From Sulfuriferula nivalis (GTDB taxonomy: Bacteria > Pseudomonadota > Gammaproteobacteria > Burkholderiales > Sulfuriferulaceae), in assembly GCF_009937995.1 (NCBI RefSeq), contig NZ_AP021881.1, positions 2,790,001-2,854,000 of the forward strand: a stretch of 64,000 bases of DNA, in the 5' to 3' direction. The notes under the pieces were generated by a model. It saw only the letters and a list, made by a program, of their open reading frames with translations, made no database searches and was not told the DNA's origin. The translations under genes and the position numbers were made by a program. Positions 1 through 8,978 of the stretch are shown in pieces. Numbering within the stretch: the first letter of the stretch is position 1; each line of letters begins with the position of its first letter.

Positions 1-686
1 ATGTCGCTAAGTATGTTGATCGTAATTTTCTTCCTCGACAGGGATGGCCCGGTAAGTCGTAGCAATTTGCGTTTGAACGTATCACCACTCGCGAGAAGAA
101 AAAAGGCCAGAAAGACCACCATGGTCGCCTGACTGATAAAACCTAATGCGCTCACAGAACCAGCCCACATCACATCCCCCAGCTTGAATCCAGGCTTATC
201 GATAACAATGTGGGTAACTCGTTGCTTGTGCACAGGTGGAACACCCGTTATCTGACTGCCTGCCTGCTCCATTTCACCCACAGCAGTTTGCACCTTCTGC
301 AGGCTACCGCCCGGATCATCTCGTATATTGACCAAACTGGCAGATAATTTGCTGGCAGCCTGGGGCAATTGCAGGAAAATGGTCTGCATCTGCCCACGCA
401 ACGCGTAAACACCCAGCGCGAATGCACATACAAATACTACAATCACCATACTAGTACCGAGCAGGCGTGGTACTTTAATGCGCTCCAGCAATATGACGAA
501 AGGATTCAGCGTATAAGTCAGGAAAATACCGAGCAACAGGGGTACAAAAAAAGTTTGCATCCAGTCCAATGCAAAAACCACAGCAACTGCAGCCAGTATA
601 CTAAGCGCCAGACCTCGCGCATCAACAGGTACGTGAACGACAAAGGCATGAGCACCTTCCACCGTGCCAGAAGCTGGCGCTATCAT
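1..686 (-). CDS. AI-2E family transporter, N-terminal part (truncated by window edge)
   Basis: The frame is open from an ATG at 686 to the window edge, about 228 residues, with no stop. It shows hydrophobic segments near residues 26-60 and 78-95 and another near 180-200, separated by a hydrophilic stretch. This is the layout of the AI-2E/PerM (YdiK-like) polytopic membrane family. An AAGGA Shine-Dalgarno lies 8 bases before the ATG. It is the last visible gene of the yqjDEK-like group, 44 bases after the yqjK-like stop. The substrate cannot be told from sequence: family members have been linked to autoinducer export or ion transport. The family is fairly sure, the function open. Confidence 0.75.
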   Translation of the reverse strand, partial: MIAPASGTVEGAHAFVVHVPVDARGLALSILAAVAVVFALDWMQTFFVPLLLGIFLTYTLNPFVILLERIKVPRLLGTSMVIVVFVCAFALGVYALRGQMQTIFLQLPQAASKLSASLVNIRDDPGGSLQKVQTAVGEMEQAGSQITGVPPVHKQRVTHIVIDKPGFKLGDVMWAGSVSALGFISQATMVVFLAFFLLASGDTFKRKLLRLTGPSLSRKKITINILSD

Positions 687-730
687 GCCCGCATCCTTAT
701 CCGCTTTTATATTCCCTTCAGCACACACAA

Positions 731-1009
731 CTACTTATCACTGAGTTGGCGCATAACTTTCCAGGCTAGCCAGCCACGCCCCAGCCAACTGCCAATGCGA
801 ACAGGACGAAATGCCGCCAGCACCAGACCCCCGCCTATCAGCCAGGCCGGATGCTGCTTGAGATAGCGCAATACCATAAGCCCACGATCAACGCGAGCCA
901 AAGGTGTACGCCAAGGCGCTATACTGACTGCCAGCGCCAGACGTTGCGATGCTGCCCGTGCGACCAGATGGTTGCGGCGCTCAATCAGCAAACACAATTT
1001 TTTACTCAT
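731..1009 (-). CDS. YqjK-like small protein
   Basis: A 92-residue basic protein beginning MSKKLCLLIERR, rich in Arg, with one hydrophobic stretch (about residues 50-70) near a WLIGGG motif. It matches YqjK-like proteins, which follow yqjD and yqjE in Proteobacteria. The ATG overlaps the stop of the upstream yqjE-like gene (ATGA), so the two are probably translationally coupled. The frame can be extended upstream to 1228, but that part overlaps yqjE and is not believable. The function of the family is unknown; it is probably inner-membrane associated. Confidence 0.65.
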   Translation of the reverse strand: MSKKLCLLIERRNHLVARAASQRLALAVSIAPWRTPLARVDRGLMVLRYLKQHPAWLIGGGLVLAAFRPVRIGSWLGRGWLAWKVMRQLSDK

Positions 1010-1398
1010 AACCTGTTCACCAATTCCTGCCTGTCTTTCGACAACTCCGACAGACTCGTTGCAAACATTCTCGGCTTGGTTTTCACCTTGTGCATGAGAA
1101 ATGCCAATGCGACCATACCTGCCAGCAGAAAGCTTCCCGCAAGCGCACCCAACACCAGGAAGGGATGCGTGTTCCAACATAGCACTACGAGCAGTATGCT
1201 GGCCAGTACAACTCCCACACCCAGACAAAACAGGGTAATCAGGGTCGATACCAGTATCGCCATCACGTGTTCCCTGTCTTCTTCCAGATCGTTGGACAAC
1301 AGATCCAGACGGGTATGCGTGACAGCAACCAGCGTCGATGCCAGCGTGGTCAGTGAGTCGAGCAGCCCTTTGTGCTCTCCAGATGTGGTATCAGTCAT
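1006..1398 (-). CDS. Phage holin family / YqjE-like inner membrane protein
   Basis: A 130-residue protein. A hydrophilic N-terminal half with an amphipathic helix (about 12-50) is followed by two strongly hydrophobic helices (about 52-78 and 82-105) and a basic tail. This is the YqjE (holin superfamily III-like) pattern. The start at 1398 is chosen because it sits 8 bases after the yqjD-like stop. Longer in-frame starts would run into yqjD. Members are small inner-membrane proteins made under stress or in stationary phase; the molecular role is not settled. It overlaps the next gene by 4 bases. Confidence 0.7.
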   Translation of the reverse strand: MTDTTSGEHKGLLDSLTTLASTLVAVTHTRLDLLSNDLEEDREHVMAILVSTLITLFCLGVGVVLASILLVVLCWNTHPFLVLGALAGSFLLAGMVALAFLMHKVKTKPRMFATSLSELSKDRQELVNRL

Positions 1399-1406
1399 GA
1401 GGCAGA

Positions 1407-1754
1407 TTAGCGACGGCCTATCAGCAAGCCTATCACCACGCCTACACCGGCAGCCACACCCATGGCTCTCCATGGATTTTCATGTACGTAAACATCGGTA
1501 GCTTTAGCTGCTGCTTTGGTTCTAGCGATTAGTGCTTCCTGCGCTTCTACCATATTCGCTTTGGCCACTTTGAGTGACTCTTCGGCCTTAATGCGTATTT
1601 CTGTCAGCTTTTCACCACCTTGACCCGCGGTTGCTTTCAGCAGAGCTTCGGCATCTTCGATAACCACTTTGAAATCAGCAATCAGTTGTTGTTTGCTGAC
1701 TTGTTCTGACAAAGCGTCCATACCTTTTTGAGTTGTACGTTCAATTGCATTCAT
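1407..1754 (-). CDS. ElaB/YqjD (DUF883) family ribosome-associated membrane protein
   Basis: A 115-residue protein. A charged helical N-terminal region (1-90) is followed by one C-terminal transmembrane segment with Gly-rich packing motifs (AAGVGVVIGLLIGRR), preceded by the typical ENPWRAMGVA signature of the ElaB/YqjD/DUF883 family. In E. coli, YqjD anchors ribosomes at the inner membrane in stationary phase; that role here is by analogy. It is the first gene of a yqjD-yqjE-yqjK-like set. Family assignment is firm. Confidence 0.85.
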   Translation of the reverse strand: MNAIERTTQKGMDALSEQVSKQQLIADFKVVIEDAEALLKATAGQGGEKLTEIRIKAEESLKVAKANMVEAQEALIARTKAAAKATDVYVHENPWRAMGVAAGVGVVIGLLIGRR

Positions 1755-1835
1755 GATTTATTCCTATCTCTTAATAACGTTAATTGCTAAAGTTTCCAGC
1801 CAGTTAAAGTCCGGCCCCTGGCTGGATAAGTTGTA

Positions 1836-2048
1836 TTATTTGCGTACCACTAACAGCACTACACCCACTAACAGCGCACCGACTCCAGCCCAGACAGGAA
1901 TATTGACTGTTTCTGTATTTTTTACAGAAAGCTCTATCGGCCCCAACTTGGCCTGCTGCGTATCTTTGGTATATGTGAAACTGCCATATGCCAATCCGAG
2001 GATGCCTGCCACGATAAGTACGATTGCAAACATTCTGACTGCATTCAT
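1836..2048 (-). CDS. DUF3185-like small membrane protein
   Basis: A 70-residue protein with two hydrophobic helices (about 5-22 and 51-67) flanking a short loop containing FTYTKDTQQAKLGPIELSV, typical of DUF3185 family proteins. The start at 2048 has AGGAG 8 bases upstream. The frame continues to 2207, but the extra part has no ribosome site and overlaps the next small gene. Function unknown. The neighbours are other tiny membrane proteins often made under envelope or osmotic stress. Confidence 0.75.
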   Translation of the reverse strand: MNAVRMFAIVLIVAGILGLAYGSFTYTKDTQQAKLGPIELSVKNTETVNIPVWAGVGALLVGVVLLVVRK

Positions 2049-2095
2049 TTCATCATCTCCTATCAATAAACGGGTAACCAGCACGTGACTGATTG

Positions 2096-2242
2096 CTACA
2101 GCCTTCGCCCTTGTATGACACGTATTAGTATCACAACAATAGCGATAACCAGAAGTATGTGTATAAATCCACCCATGGTGTATGAAGTAACTAAACCAAG
2201 TAACCACAGTATGAGTAAGATAACTGCAATAGTTTCAAGCAT
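2096..2242 (-). CDS. lmo0937-family (DUF5670) 48-residue membrane protein
   Basis: A small frame coding 48 residues, beginning MLETIAVILLILWLLGLV and ending IRVIQGRRL. It holds two hydrophobic helices joined by TSYTMGGFIHIL. This is the lmo0937/DUF5670 pattern, and the length is the family's usual one. An AGGGAG ribosome site lies 9 bases before the ATG. The conserved 20-bp motif at 2302-2321 lies about 60-80 bp upstream. Function unknown; such genes are commonly found among stress-induced envelope genes. Confidence 0.75.
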   Translation of the reverse strand: MLETIAVILLILWLLGLVTSYTMGGFIHILLVIAIVVILIRVIQGRRL

Positions 2243-2301
2243 TTTTAACACTCCCTTTCAAGTTTCATACTGCATCCTCCGCTTGCTGACAATTCAGCTC
2301 T

Positions 2302-2321
2302 GTGCGCTAACGCACATAACG
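2302..2321 (-). promoter_or_regulatory. Shared 20-bp upstream motif, copy 1
   Basis: The plus strand reads GTGCGCTAACGCACATAACG and is followed by an A-run. The same word with two changes is found at 4014-4033, also followed by an A-run. The first 14 bases are a palindrome (GTGCG ctaa CGCAC). It lies 60-80 bp upstream of the lmo0937-like start. It may be a regulator site or promoter element; no binding protein can be named. It also lies 15 bases beyond the DUF3309 stop, so a 3'-end hairpin is another reading. Confidence 0.45.
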
Positions 2322-2335
2322 AGCAAAAAAGTTCA

Positions 2336-2488
2336 TCACACATAACCTAACAACAACAATATGATCAGGATAAGTAAAATCAAACCAAATCCGCCACTGG
2401 GCCCGTAACCCCAGTTGCGACTATGTGGCCAGGCAGGAAATGCGCCGACCAACATCAGTATTACAATAATCAATAAAATAAGTCCCAT
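2336..2488 (-). CDS. DUF3309 family 50-residue protein
   Basis: A 50-residue frame beginning MGLILLIIVILMLVGAFP, followed by a Trp/Pro/Gly-rich middle (AWPHSRNWGYGPSGG) and a second hydrophobic helix. This is the DUF3309 signature and exact usual length. TAGGAG lies 7 bases before the ATG. It is part of the run of tiny inner-membrane genes on the minus strand. Function unknown. Confidence 0.8.
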   Translation of the reverse strand: MGLILLIIVILMLVGAFPAWPHSRNWGYGPSGGFGLILLILIILLLLGYV

Positions 2489-2518
2489 CTTCAGCTCCTA
2501 GTGTTATGTCAGTCATTC

Positions 2519-2544
2519 ATACCTGAGCAATGTTGCCCAGGTAT
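2519..2544 (-). terminator. Hairpin between the OmpA-lipoprotein gene and the DUF3309 gene
   Basis: An 11-bp inverted repeat with one mismatch (ATACCTGaGCA / TGCcCAGGTAT) and a 4-base loop lies 12 bases after the stop of the DUF4398-OmpA gene. There is no U-run after it on the minus strand, so it may be an mRNA 3'-end stabiliser or a Rho-assisted site rather than a classic terminator. Confidence 0.4.
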
Positions 2545-2556
2545 TAAGCAAATACC

Positions 2557-3465
2557 TTAGCGCGCCATAATATTACCGTTACCATCGGAAATGATGATTT
2601 CTACACGACGATTGAGTTGACGATGTGCTGCGCTGTTGTTACCCGCAACTGGATAAGATTCGCCATAACCATGCGTAGTGATACGGTCACTATTAACACC
2701 CATATCCAACAGGGCATTGCGTACGGCATCAGCGCGACGCTCGGAGAGCACCTGATTATGCTGCTCGCTACCTGTACTGTCGGTATAACCTTCAATCCGG
2801 ATTTTGCGTTGTGGATATTGCTTTAAGAAATCAGCCAGTTTTTGTGCGCTACGCGTACCACGTGGCGACAACTGAGCTTTGTTGGTATTGAACAAAACGT
2901 CACCCAGAGTAATGACCATGCCACGCTCTGTTTTTACTGCATTCAAAGCCTGGAGTTGTGCATCTTGCTGGGCAATCAGCGCCTGGTCACTCTCGGCCTG
3001 ATTACTTGCAACAACTAACGCGGCAGCTTGTTGATCAGCTGTTTGCTGCACCATCGCTGTTTGCTGATTAGCCGCATTAGTCTGCTGACGTGCTACATCG
3101 ACCTCAGCTGTTCTTGCTCTCAGCTGCATTTCGTTGCGCTTGGCGCTCGCTGCTGCAACGGCCAGTTCAGCTGTTTTACGCTGGGCGGTTTGTTGGGCAA
3201 TCGCAACCTGTTGCTGCGTAATGTAAGCTAGCTGATTGACAGTAGCGTCACTCTCACCGTCTTTCAATGCCGCATCCGCCTTACTCAATGAATTGCCAGC
3301 CACTTGCAGTTCAGCCGCAGCCAGATTCGTGACTTCAGGATTACTTCGTGCGCTGTCATAACTGTTATGCGCTTCAGTCAGTGATGAGTTCTGTGGTATT
3401 GAGCTGCAACCAGAAAACAAGGCAACAGCAATCAGGGTCATAGGGAAATACAGTTTTTTTTGCAT
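2557..3465 (-). CDS. DUF4398 and OmpA-domain outer membrane lipoprotein
   Basis: A 302-residue protein. It has a lipoprotein signal (hydrophobic core then LFSGC, Cys near residue 20), a DUF4398-type helical N-terminal region, a long Ala/Gln-rich coiled-coil stretch (about 90-180), and a C-terminal OmpA/MotB peptidoglycan-binding domain. That domain includes NTNKAQLSPRG, the IEGYTDSTG motif and NQVLSERRADAVRNAL. It probably ties the outer membrane to peptidoglycan. The start at 3465 is chosen for a GGAG 7 bases upstream; an earlier ATG at 3477 lacks this. It lies 18 bases after another DUF4398 lipoprotein gene and is probably co-transcribed with it. Confidence 0.85.
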   Translation of the reverse strand: MQKKLYFPMTLIAVALFSGCSSIPQNSSLTEAHNSYDSARSNPEVTNLAAAELQVAGNSLSKADAALKDGESDATVNQLAYITQQQVAIAQQTAQRKTAELAVAAASAKRNEMQLRARTAEVDVARQQTNAANQQTAMVQQTADQQAAALVVASNQAESDQALIAQQDAQLQALNAVKTERGMVITLGDVLFNTNKAQLSPRGTRSAQKLADFLKQYPQRKIRIEGYTDSTGSEQHNQVLSERRADAVRNALLDMGVNSDRITTHGYGESYPVAGNNSAAHRQLNRRVEIIISDGNGNIMAR

Positions 3466-3483
3466 GATAAACTCCATGGGAAA

Positions 3484-3879
3484 TTAGTTAGTCTTACGAT
3501 TTAATTCTTGACGCAGCACACGGCTGTCTTCTTGCACAGCATCTGCGGCTTTTTTCGCTTTGGCGGTATGCGCAGTTGCACTGGCTAATTGCGCGTCAAC
3601 TTGCGCTTGTTCAGCCAGTTTCCGAGCCAGTACATAATCTTCATCCGCCATTGCACGCTCAGCACCAGCCATCTTCTCAGTAGCTGACTTCAGCTGTAGC
3701 GGTGCATACTCACTGCTACCCGCGCTGTTGGCTTCAACCACTGCAGCTCTGGAAACAGCCATTTGTGCCGTGGGTGCCGGTGTACTTGCACACCCGGCCA
3801 TAAAAATAACTGCACCTGCAGTCACGCCAATTCGGCGCAGCATTTGATACGATGTCATCTGGTAATATTTTTTCATCAT
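3484..3879 (-). CDS. DUF4398 domain lipoprotein
   Basis: A 131-residue protein with a lipoprotein signal (hydrophobic stretch ending FMAGC), a short Pro/Thr linker and the Ala-rich helical DUF4398 domain (about 45-125). The start at 3879 is preferred over 3888 because the GGG ribosome site is 9 bases before it. The downstream gene carries the same domain fused to OmpA, so the two lipoproteins probably work together in the envelope. The motif copy at 4014-4033 lies about 135 bp upstream. Function otherwise unknown. Confidence 0.8.
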   Translation of the reverse strand: MMKKYYQMTSYQMLRRIGVTAGAVIFMAGCASTPAPTAQMAVSRAAVVEANSAGSSEYAPLQLKSATEKMAGAERAMADEDYVLARKLAEQAQVDAQLASATAHTAKAKKAADAVQEDSRVLRQELNRKTN

Positions 3880-4013
3880 CGGTTCCATCCCTTGAATTTA
3901 ACGTTGAACATAACCGTTGCCATAGCTAGGAGCACAACGATTTTCAATTCAGTCACAGCAACTTGTCTGTCTGATTGATTCAGCCATCTTATGGGGCAAA
4001 TATCAGCCTGTCG

Positions 4014-4033
4014 GTGCGATAACGTACATAACG
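4014..4033 (-). promoter_or_regulatory. Shared 20-bp upstream motif, copy 2
   Basis: The plus strand reads GTGCGATAACGTACATAACG, matching copy 1 at 18 of 20 positions and also followed by an A-run. It lies in the 281-bp gap between the divergent DUF4398 and Sel1 genes. No other gene is seen in this gap (3880-4160). Its recurrence upstream of two small envelope genes suggests a common regulator. It might equally be a mobile repeat. Confidence 0.45.
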
Positions 4034-4160
4034 CCAAAAATGACTTTGAACAGGGAATTAATGTGAATGGAAGATGTGGCACGAAGCTATAATATTAAAA
4101 TTCAGCGTAATCGTTCCCCGATGAATTTTTGCTTTCCAGCTTTACAGATATTTAGCCGTC

Positions 4161-4961
4161 ATGAAATACACACTACGCAAAGTACTTGCCCTCATCATTA
4201 GCTTGCTCATATTCCAACCCTGTCACGCAACCGTAACTGACGGATTTCTTGCTTACAGTAAGGGTGACTATGCCAGCGCATTAAAGGAATGGACGCCACT
4301 CGCTGCACAAGGCGATGCCCTGGCACAATTTGGTATGGGTCTTTTGTATAAACATGGACGCGGCGTGACGAAAGATAATCAGCAGGCAGCTGACTTGTAT
4401 CGTAAAGCCGCACAACAGGACATTCCAGCAGCGCAAAATAACCTGGGCTTAATGTATGCCAACGGTGAAGGTGTAACGCAAGACTTGCAGCAGGCAGCCA
4501 TCTGGTATCGCAAGGCCGCCGATCATCATGTGGCGCAAGCCCAATACAGTCTTGGCATGCTATACGCGAATGGAACAGGCGTCACTCAGGATTATCAACA
4601 GGCTGCGAGCTGGCTACGCCTGGCTGTGGATCAATCGTACGCACCAGCACAATCTGAACTGGGTATGCTATATAACAGTGGCCTGGGCGTCAGCCAGGAT
4701 CAACAACTGGCGATACGATTGCTACGCAAGGCGGCAGAACTCAACTACACGCCAGCCCAGAGAAATCTTGGATTGATATACGAAAAGCAAGGGGAAACAG
4801 CAGCAAACTACATAGAGGCACGCAAATGGTTCGGCATCGCAACTGAACGAGGTGAAGCCAGTGCCAGCGAAGACAAAGCACGTATCGAAAAAATCATGCG
4901 TCCCCAGGACATTACCGAAGCAAAACGCCTGGCGCGATCCTGGTTAGCGCAGCATAAGTAA
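4161..4961 (+). CDS. Secreted Sel1-repeat (SLR) protein
   Basis: A 266-residue protein with a Sec signal peptide (basic start, hydrophobic core, cut near CHA at about residue 23). Five or more Sel1-like repeats of about 36 residues follow (about 53-230), each with the A-x-NLG/SLGMLYANGxGV...QDxQQAAxWYRKAA pattern. Sel1 repeats form alpha-alpha superhelical scaffolds for protein partners in the periplasm. The partner is not known. It converges on the DUF2863 gene with only 6 bases between stops and no visible terminator. Confidence 0.85.
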   Translation: MKYTLRKVLALIISLLIFQPCHATVTDGFLAYSKGDYASALKEWTPLAAQGDALAQFGMGLLYKHGRGVTKDNQQAADLYRKAAQQDIPAAQNNLGLMYANGEGVTQDLQQAAIWYRKAADHHVAQAQYSLGMLYANGTGVTQDYQQAASWLRLAVDQSYAPAQSELGMLYNSGLGVSQDQQLAIRLLRKAAELNYTPAQRNLGLIYEKQGETAANYIEARKWFGIATERGEASASEDKARIEKIMRPQDITEAKRLARSWLAQHK

Positions 4962-4967
4962 AAATGA

Positions 4968-6119
4968 TCAGTGCAAGTGTGTAGGCGCTGGGGTCACAGG
5001 CTCCGGCATTTCCGGATGTACCAGTTCACCTTCAACATTTGGAAATAGCGGCATACCACAATCATCGCAATGTTCCATAGGCATGGCCGTAGTCAGAACG
5101 ACAATTTTACCTAAACCTTCCAGCTCAGCTTCAATTTGACTGATGATATCGGTCTCATCACTTTCATCCCCTATCAGCGGCCAGGTCACACCATGCAGTA
5201 CCTGACTAGACTTGAGCAGACTGAATCCTATACGATATTCTTCCAGCACTTTGTCATAAAAAGGTGCAATCACTGCACGTAACGCAGAGGCTTCGATTTC
5301 CAGCATCTCGCATAAATAGGCAACAGCGGCTCGTAAAGAAAAAGCCCGTGCTTCATACTCCAGTTTGCGCCATGCGCTGAAAAAAGCATTAGGCAACAAG
5401 GTCTGTACATGACACCCAGGCAATAATGCTGCGATGATATCCTTGGTATGCAACTGCCAGGTTTGCAAAGCTTCATTCTGGGTAATCTCAGCCTGCTGCC
5501 ATGCGAATAACGGCGCCCCTTTATCTACCACTATGGCCGCAAATACATAGCGCACATCCGCCACATATTCACCGGAAGTAAGCAAGTCGCTCACATCAAC
5601 ATGCATATCCTCCCCAGTTAATGCCAGCGGTATCATCTGTTGTAATAATGCGCGCGTTTCTATGAAACCTGCAGGCAATTGTTCAGGGCTATACAAAACA
5701 TCAATCAACGTAATCCGTGCAGCATCGGCTAACAGATATTTAGCCATGGCTGTACGCAACTCCCGTAAACGCGATTTACTAATTTGTCCGCTGGGAATCG
5801 AATAGCGTGACCAGGCTAATAATGGAATGGCGATTAAGACCGCATCAGTCTCTGCGGCATCAGTCACGCTCTCGGCGTAATTTTCTATTTGCTGCGCCAA
5901 CAGCTCACACGCAGGCGGATTTTCTGTCCACAGATAATCCAATGCTTGCTCTAAAGTTTCATTTTGTTTTTTCTGGAACATTTGCGCGATGTGTTTACGC
6001 ATTTGCTCCTGCCAGGACTGGCTTTCTAACTGACTACCCGATTCTTGCAAAGCTAATGCTAAACGTATCAATTTAGCCGTTTCACGATGCAAGCTGGCTG
6101 GTACGGGATGGCGTTTCAT
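4968..6119 (-). CDS. DUF2863 family protein
   Basis: A 383-residue soluble protein starting MKRHPVPASLHRETAKLIRL, matching the DUF2863 family, which I know mainly from betaproteobacteria. A C-terminal HCDDCGMPLFPN segment could bind metal through its Cys pair. The start at 6119 has GGGGAT nearby; the frame opens earlier at 6158 without support. It follows secA by 54 bases on the same strand, so it may share its transcript. Function unknown. Confidence 0.75.
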   Translation of the reverse strand: MKRHPVPASLHRETAKLIRLALALQESGSQLESQSWQEQMRKHIAQMFQKKQNETLEQALDYLWTENPPACELLAQQIENYAESVTDAAETDAVLIAIPLLAWSRYSIPSGQISKSRLRELRTAMAKYLLADAARITLIDVLYSPEQLPAGFIETRALLQQMIPLALTGEDMHVDVSDLLTSGEYVADVRYVFAAIVVDKGAPLFAWQQAEITQNEALQTWQLHTKDIIAALLPGCHVQTLLPNAFFSAWRKLEYEARAFSLRAAVAYLCEMLEIEASALRAVIAPFYDKVLEEYRIGFSLLKSSQVLHGVTWPLIGDESDETDIISQIEAELEGLGKIVVLTTAMPMEHCDDCGMPLFPNVEGELVHPEMPEPVTPAPTHLH

Positions 6120-6173
6120 ACGATATCCCCAATTATGTGGCGGCGCTGTGAGGGTCACAGCGCCGCAGGTTGA

Positions 6174-8888
6174 TTAAGCTAATTTACCGTGGCAATGTTT
6201 GAATTTTTTACCTGAACCACATGGGCAAACATCGTTACGACCTACACTAGCATACTGTGCCTCATTGCTGCCTTCTGATGCCAAAGGTGTATCCTCGCCT
6301 GCCAGAACAGTTTCATAGTCAGCATGATGATATTCCACATTGGACAAGCCAGTTGGTGTATCCAATTCCTCAACATCCGCAGCCGACTGGATTTGCACTG
6401 TGGCGGTGATTTGTGTCACTTCCTGCTTAATCGTATTCAGCATACCGGAAAACAGATCAAAAGCTTCACGCTTGTATTCCTGCTTAGGATTCTTCTGCGC
6501 ATAACCCCGCAAATGTATACCTTGACGCAAATGATCCAGTGCAGATAAATGTTCACGCCAATGTGTATCTATGTTTTGCAACATGACCGCACGTTCAAAA
6601 TGATGCATGCCGGTGTCACCCACAGACGCAACTTTTTCAGCATAAGCAGCATCACCTGCTGCAATTACACGGTCACGCACACCCGCTTCATCCAGCGCAG
6701 CATCCTGATCCAGCCATTGCTGTATCGGTAAAGTTAACTGATACTCCGCTGCCAAAGCACGCTCCAGCCCTGCAATATCCCATTGCTCGGCCATACTGCC
6801 AGGCACTATGTAGGTCATCACCAATTGTGCCAACACGTCTGCACGCATCGCGGTAATGGTTTCGGACACGTCTTGAGTTTCTAACAGTTCGTTACGCTGA
6901 TGGTAAATCACTTTACGCTGGTCGTTAGACACATCATCATATTCCAGCAACTGTTTACGCATATCGAAGTTACGCGCTTCTACTTTGCGCTGTGCGTTCT
7001 CTATGGCACGGGTAACCCATGGATGCTCAATCGCCTCGCCTTCAGGCATTTTCAGTTTGTCCATAATTGCGCCTACACGGTCAGACGCAAAAATACGTAG
7101 CAACGGATCTTCCAGTGATAAATAAAAGCGACTGGAACCCGCATCACCCTGACGACCAGAACGTCCGCGCAACTGGTTATCCACACGGCGTGATTCATGG
7201 CGTTCAGTACCAATAATATGCAAACCACCGGCAGCCAACACTTCATCATGTACGATTTGCCAAGCGGCTTTCAACGTTTCAGTACGTTTTTGTTTCTCAG
7301 CATCAGGCAATTGCTCATCCAGACGTACCGCTTCCAGTTCGCGTTCGATACTGCCACCCAACACAATATCGGTACCACGACCTGCCATATTAGTTGCAAT
7401 GGTAATCGCTTTAGGCTGACCAGCTTGTGCAATAATTTCCGCTTCTCTGTCATGTTGTTTAGCATTCAACACTTCGTGCGGTAATTTTGCTTCTTTCAGT
7501 AACGCTGATAAATTTTCATTATTTTCTATGGAGGTTGTACCAACCAGCACAGGTTGCCCGCGCGCATAACAATCGGCAATATCATTAATAATCGCCTGAT
7601 ATTTCTCACGTGAAGTGCGAAATACCTGATCCATCTTATCTATCCGCACCATAGGTCTGTGGGTAGGGATAACTACGGTTTCCAGACCGTAGATCTGCTG
7701 AAACTCGTAAGCTTCGGTATCGGCAGTACCCGTCATACCACCCAGCTTGGCAAACATACGGAAATAGTTCTGGAATGTTATTGATGCCAGTGTCTGGTTT
7801 TCCTTCTGGATAGCCACACCTTCTTTCGCCTCTACCGCCTGATGCAAGCCTTCAGACCAGCGACGACCAGACATCAAACGTCCAGTAAATTCATCGACGA
7901 TTACCACTTCATTGTTCTGCACTACATAATGCTGATCCAGATGGTACAAGGCATGCGCACGTAGCGCAGCATACACATGATGCATCAGTCCGATATTTGC
8001 CGCTTCATACAAACTGGAACCGACTGGCAACAAGCCAGCTTCAGTTAACAGTTGTTCAGCACGTTCGTGACCGGCTTCTGACAACAGTACGGTATGCGCC
8101 TTTTCATCTACCCAAAAATCGCCTTCTCCATCTTCAACAGTTTGACGATGCAGGTTAGGCATAATCTTATTGACAGTCAGATATAGCTCAGTGCTATCGT
8201 CTGCCTGCCCAGAAATAATCAACGGCGTACGCGCTTCGTCAATCAGGATGGAATCCACCTCATCGACGATGGCAAAATTCAAACTACGCTGCACCTTCTC
8301 GTATGTCTGATAAACCATATTGTCGCGCAGGTAATCAAAACCAAATTCGTTGTTGGTACCATATGTGATATCAGCCGCGTAAGCTGCCTGCTTTTCATCA
8401 TGTGGCATTTGCGACAGGTTGACGCCTACTGTCAATCCCAGGAAGTTATGCACCCGTGCCATTTGTGCGGCATCACGGCTAGCCAGGTAATCATTCACAG
8501 TAACGATATGCACGCCTTTGCCCGATAAGGCATTCAGGTAGGCTGGCAGACTTGCCATCAGCGTTTTACCTTCACCGGTGCGCATTTCAGCGATTTTGCC
8601 GTCATGCAGTACCATGCCGCCGATTAACTGTACATCATAGTGCCGCATTCCCAGCACACGCCGCGCGGCTTCACGCACAGTCGCAAATGCTTCGGGAAGC
8701 AACTGATCCAGGCTCTCACCATTGGCATAACGGGTTTTATATTCGGTGGTTTTGGCACACAAGTCAGTATCCGATAATGCCTGAAACTGTAGTTCCAATG
8801 CGTTAACTGCACGTACTTTAGCAACATATTGTTTAACTAAGCGGTCATTACGACTACCAAATACTTTTTTCAACAGTGATGAAATCAT
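6174..8888 (-). CDS. secA: Preprotein translocase ATPase SecA
   Basis: A full-length 904-residue SecA. It has Walker [10 protein letters not shown] (GEGKT at 105-109), the DEAD-like block [13 protein letters not shown] (about 207-219), conserved helicase blocks ([20 protein letters not shown]) and a C-terminal zinc motif with C888, C890, C899 and H900 that binds SecB and phospholipid. SecA drives preproteins through SecYEG using ATP. It is divergent from the DUF721 gene, as in many betaproteobacteria, with promoters for both expected in the 90-bp gap. Confidence 0.97.
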   Translation of the reverse strand: MISSLLKKVFGSRNDRLVKQYVAKVRAVNALELQFQALSDTDLCAKTTEYKTRYANGESLDQLLPEAFATVREAARRVLGMRHYDVQLIGGMVLHDGKIAEMRTGEGKTLMASLPAYLNALSGKGVHIVTVNDYLASRDAAQMARVHNFLGLTVGVNLSQMPHDEKQAAYAADITYGTNNEFGFDYLRDNMVYQTYEKVQRSLNFAIVDEVDSILIDEARTPLIISGQADDSTELYLTVNKIMPNLHRQTVEDGEGDFWVDEKAHTVLLSEAGHERAEQLLTEAGLLPVGSSLYEAANIGLMHHVYAALRAHALYHLDQHYVVQNNEVVIVDEFTGRLMSGRRWSEGLHQAVEAKEGVAIQKENQTLASITFQNYFRMFAKLGGMTGTADTEAYEFQQIYGLETVVIPTHRPMVRIDKMDQVFRTSREKYQAIINDIADCYARGQPVLVGTTSIENNENLSALLKEAKLPHEVLNAKQHDREAEIIAQAGQPKAITIATNMAGRGTDIVLGGSIERELEAVRLDEQLPDAEKQKRTETLKAAWQIVHDEVLAAGGLHIIGTERHESRRVDNQLRGRSGRQGDAGSSRFYLSLEDPLLRIFASDRVGAIMDKLKMPEGEAIEHPWVTRAIENAQRKVEARNFDMRKQLLEYDDVSNDQRKVIYHQRNELLETQDVSETITAMRADVLAQLVMTYIVPGSMAEQWDIAGLERALAAEYQLTLPIQQWLDQDAALDEAGVRDRVIAAGDAAYAEKVASVGDTGMHHFERAVMLQNIDTHWREHLSALDHLRQGIHLRGYAQKNPKQEYKREAFDLFSGMLNTIKQEVTQITATVQIQSAADVEELDTPTGLSNVEYHHADYETVLAGEDTPLASEGSNEAQYASVGRNDVCPCGSGKKFKHCHGKLA

Positions 8889-8978
8889 GGTAATTATTTA
8901 AGATGGTAATACTTGCAAATGCGTACATGTTAACATATTCGCCCTATCATTCCGAAATGCTTTAGCGGCTATATACTT

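Noticed and set aside
851-1501. Long plus-strand frame opposite the yqjE/yqjK-like genes
   Set aside because: It is the antisense shadow of recognised minus-strand genes, with no ribosome site and low-complexity Ser/Cys-rich translation.
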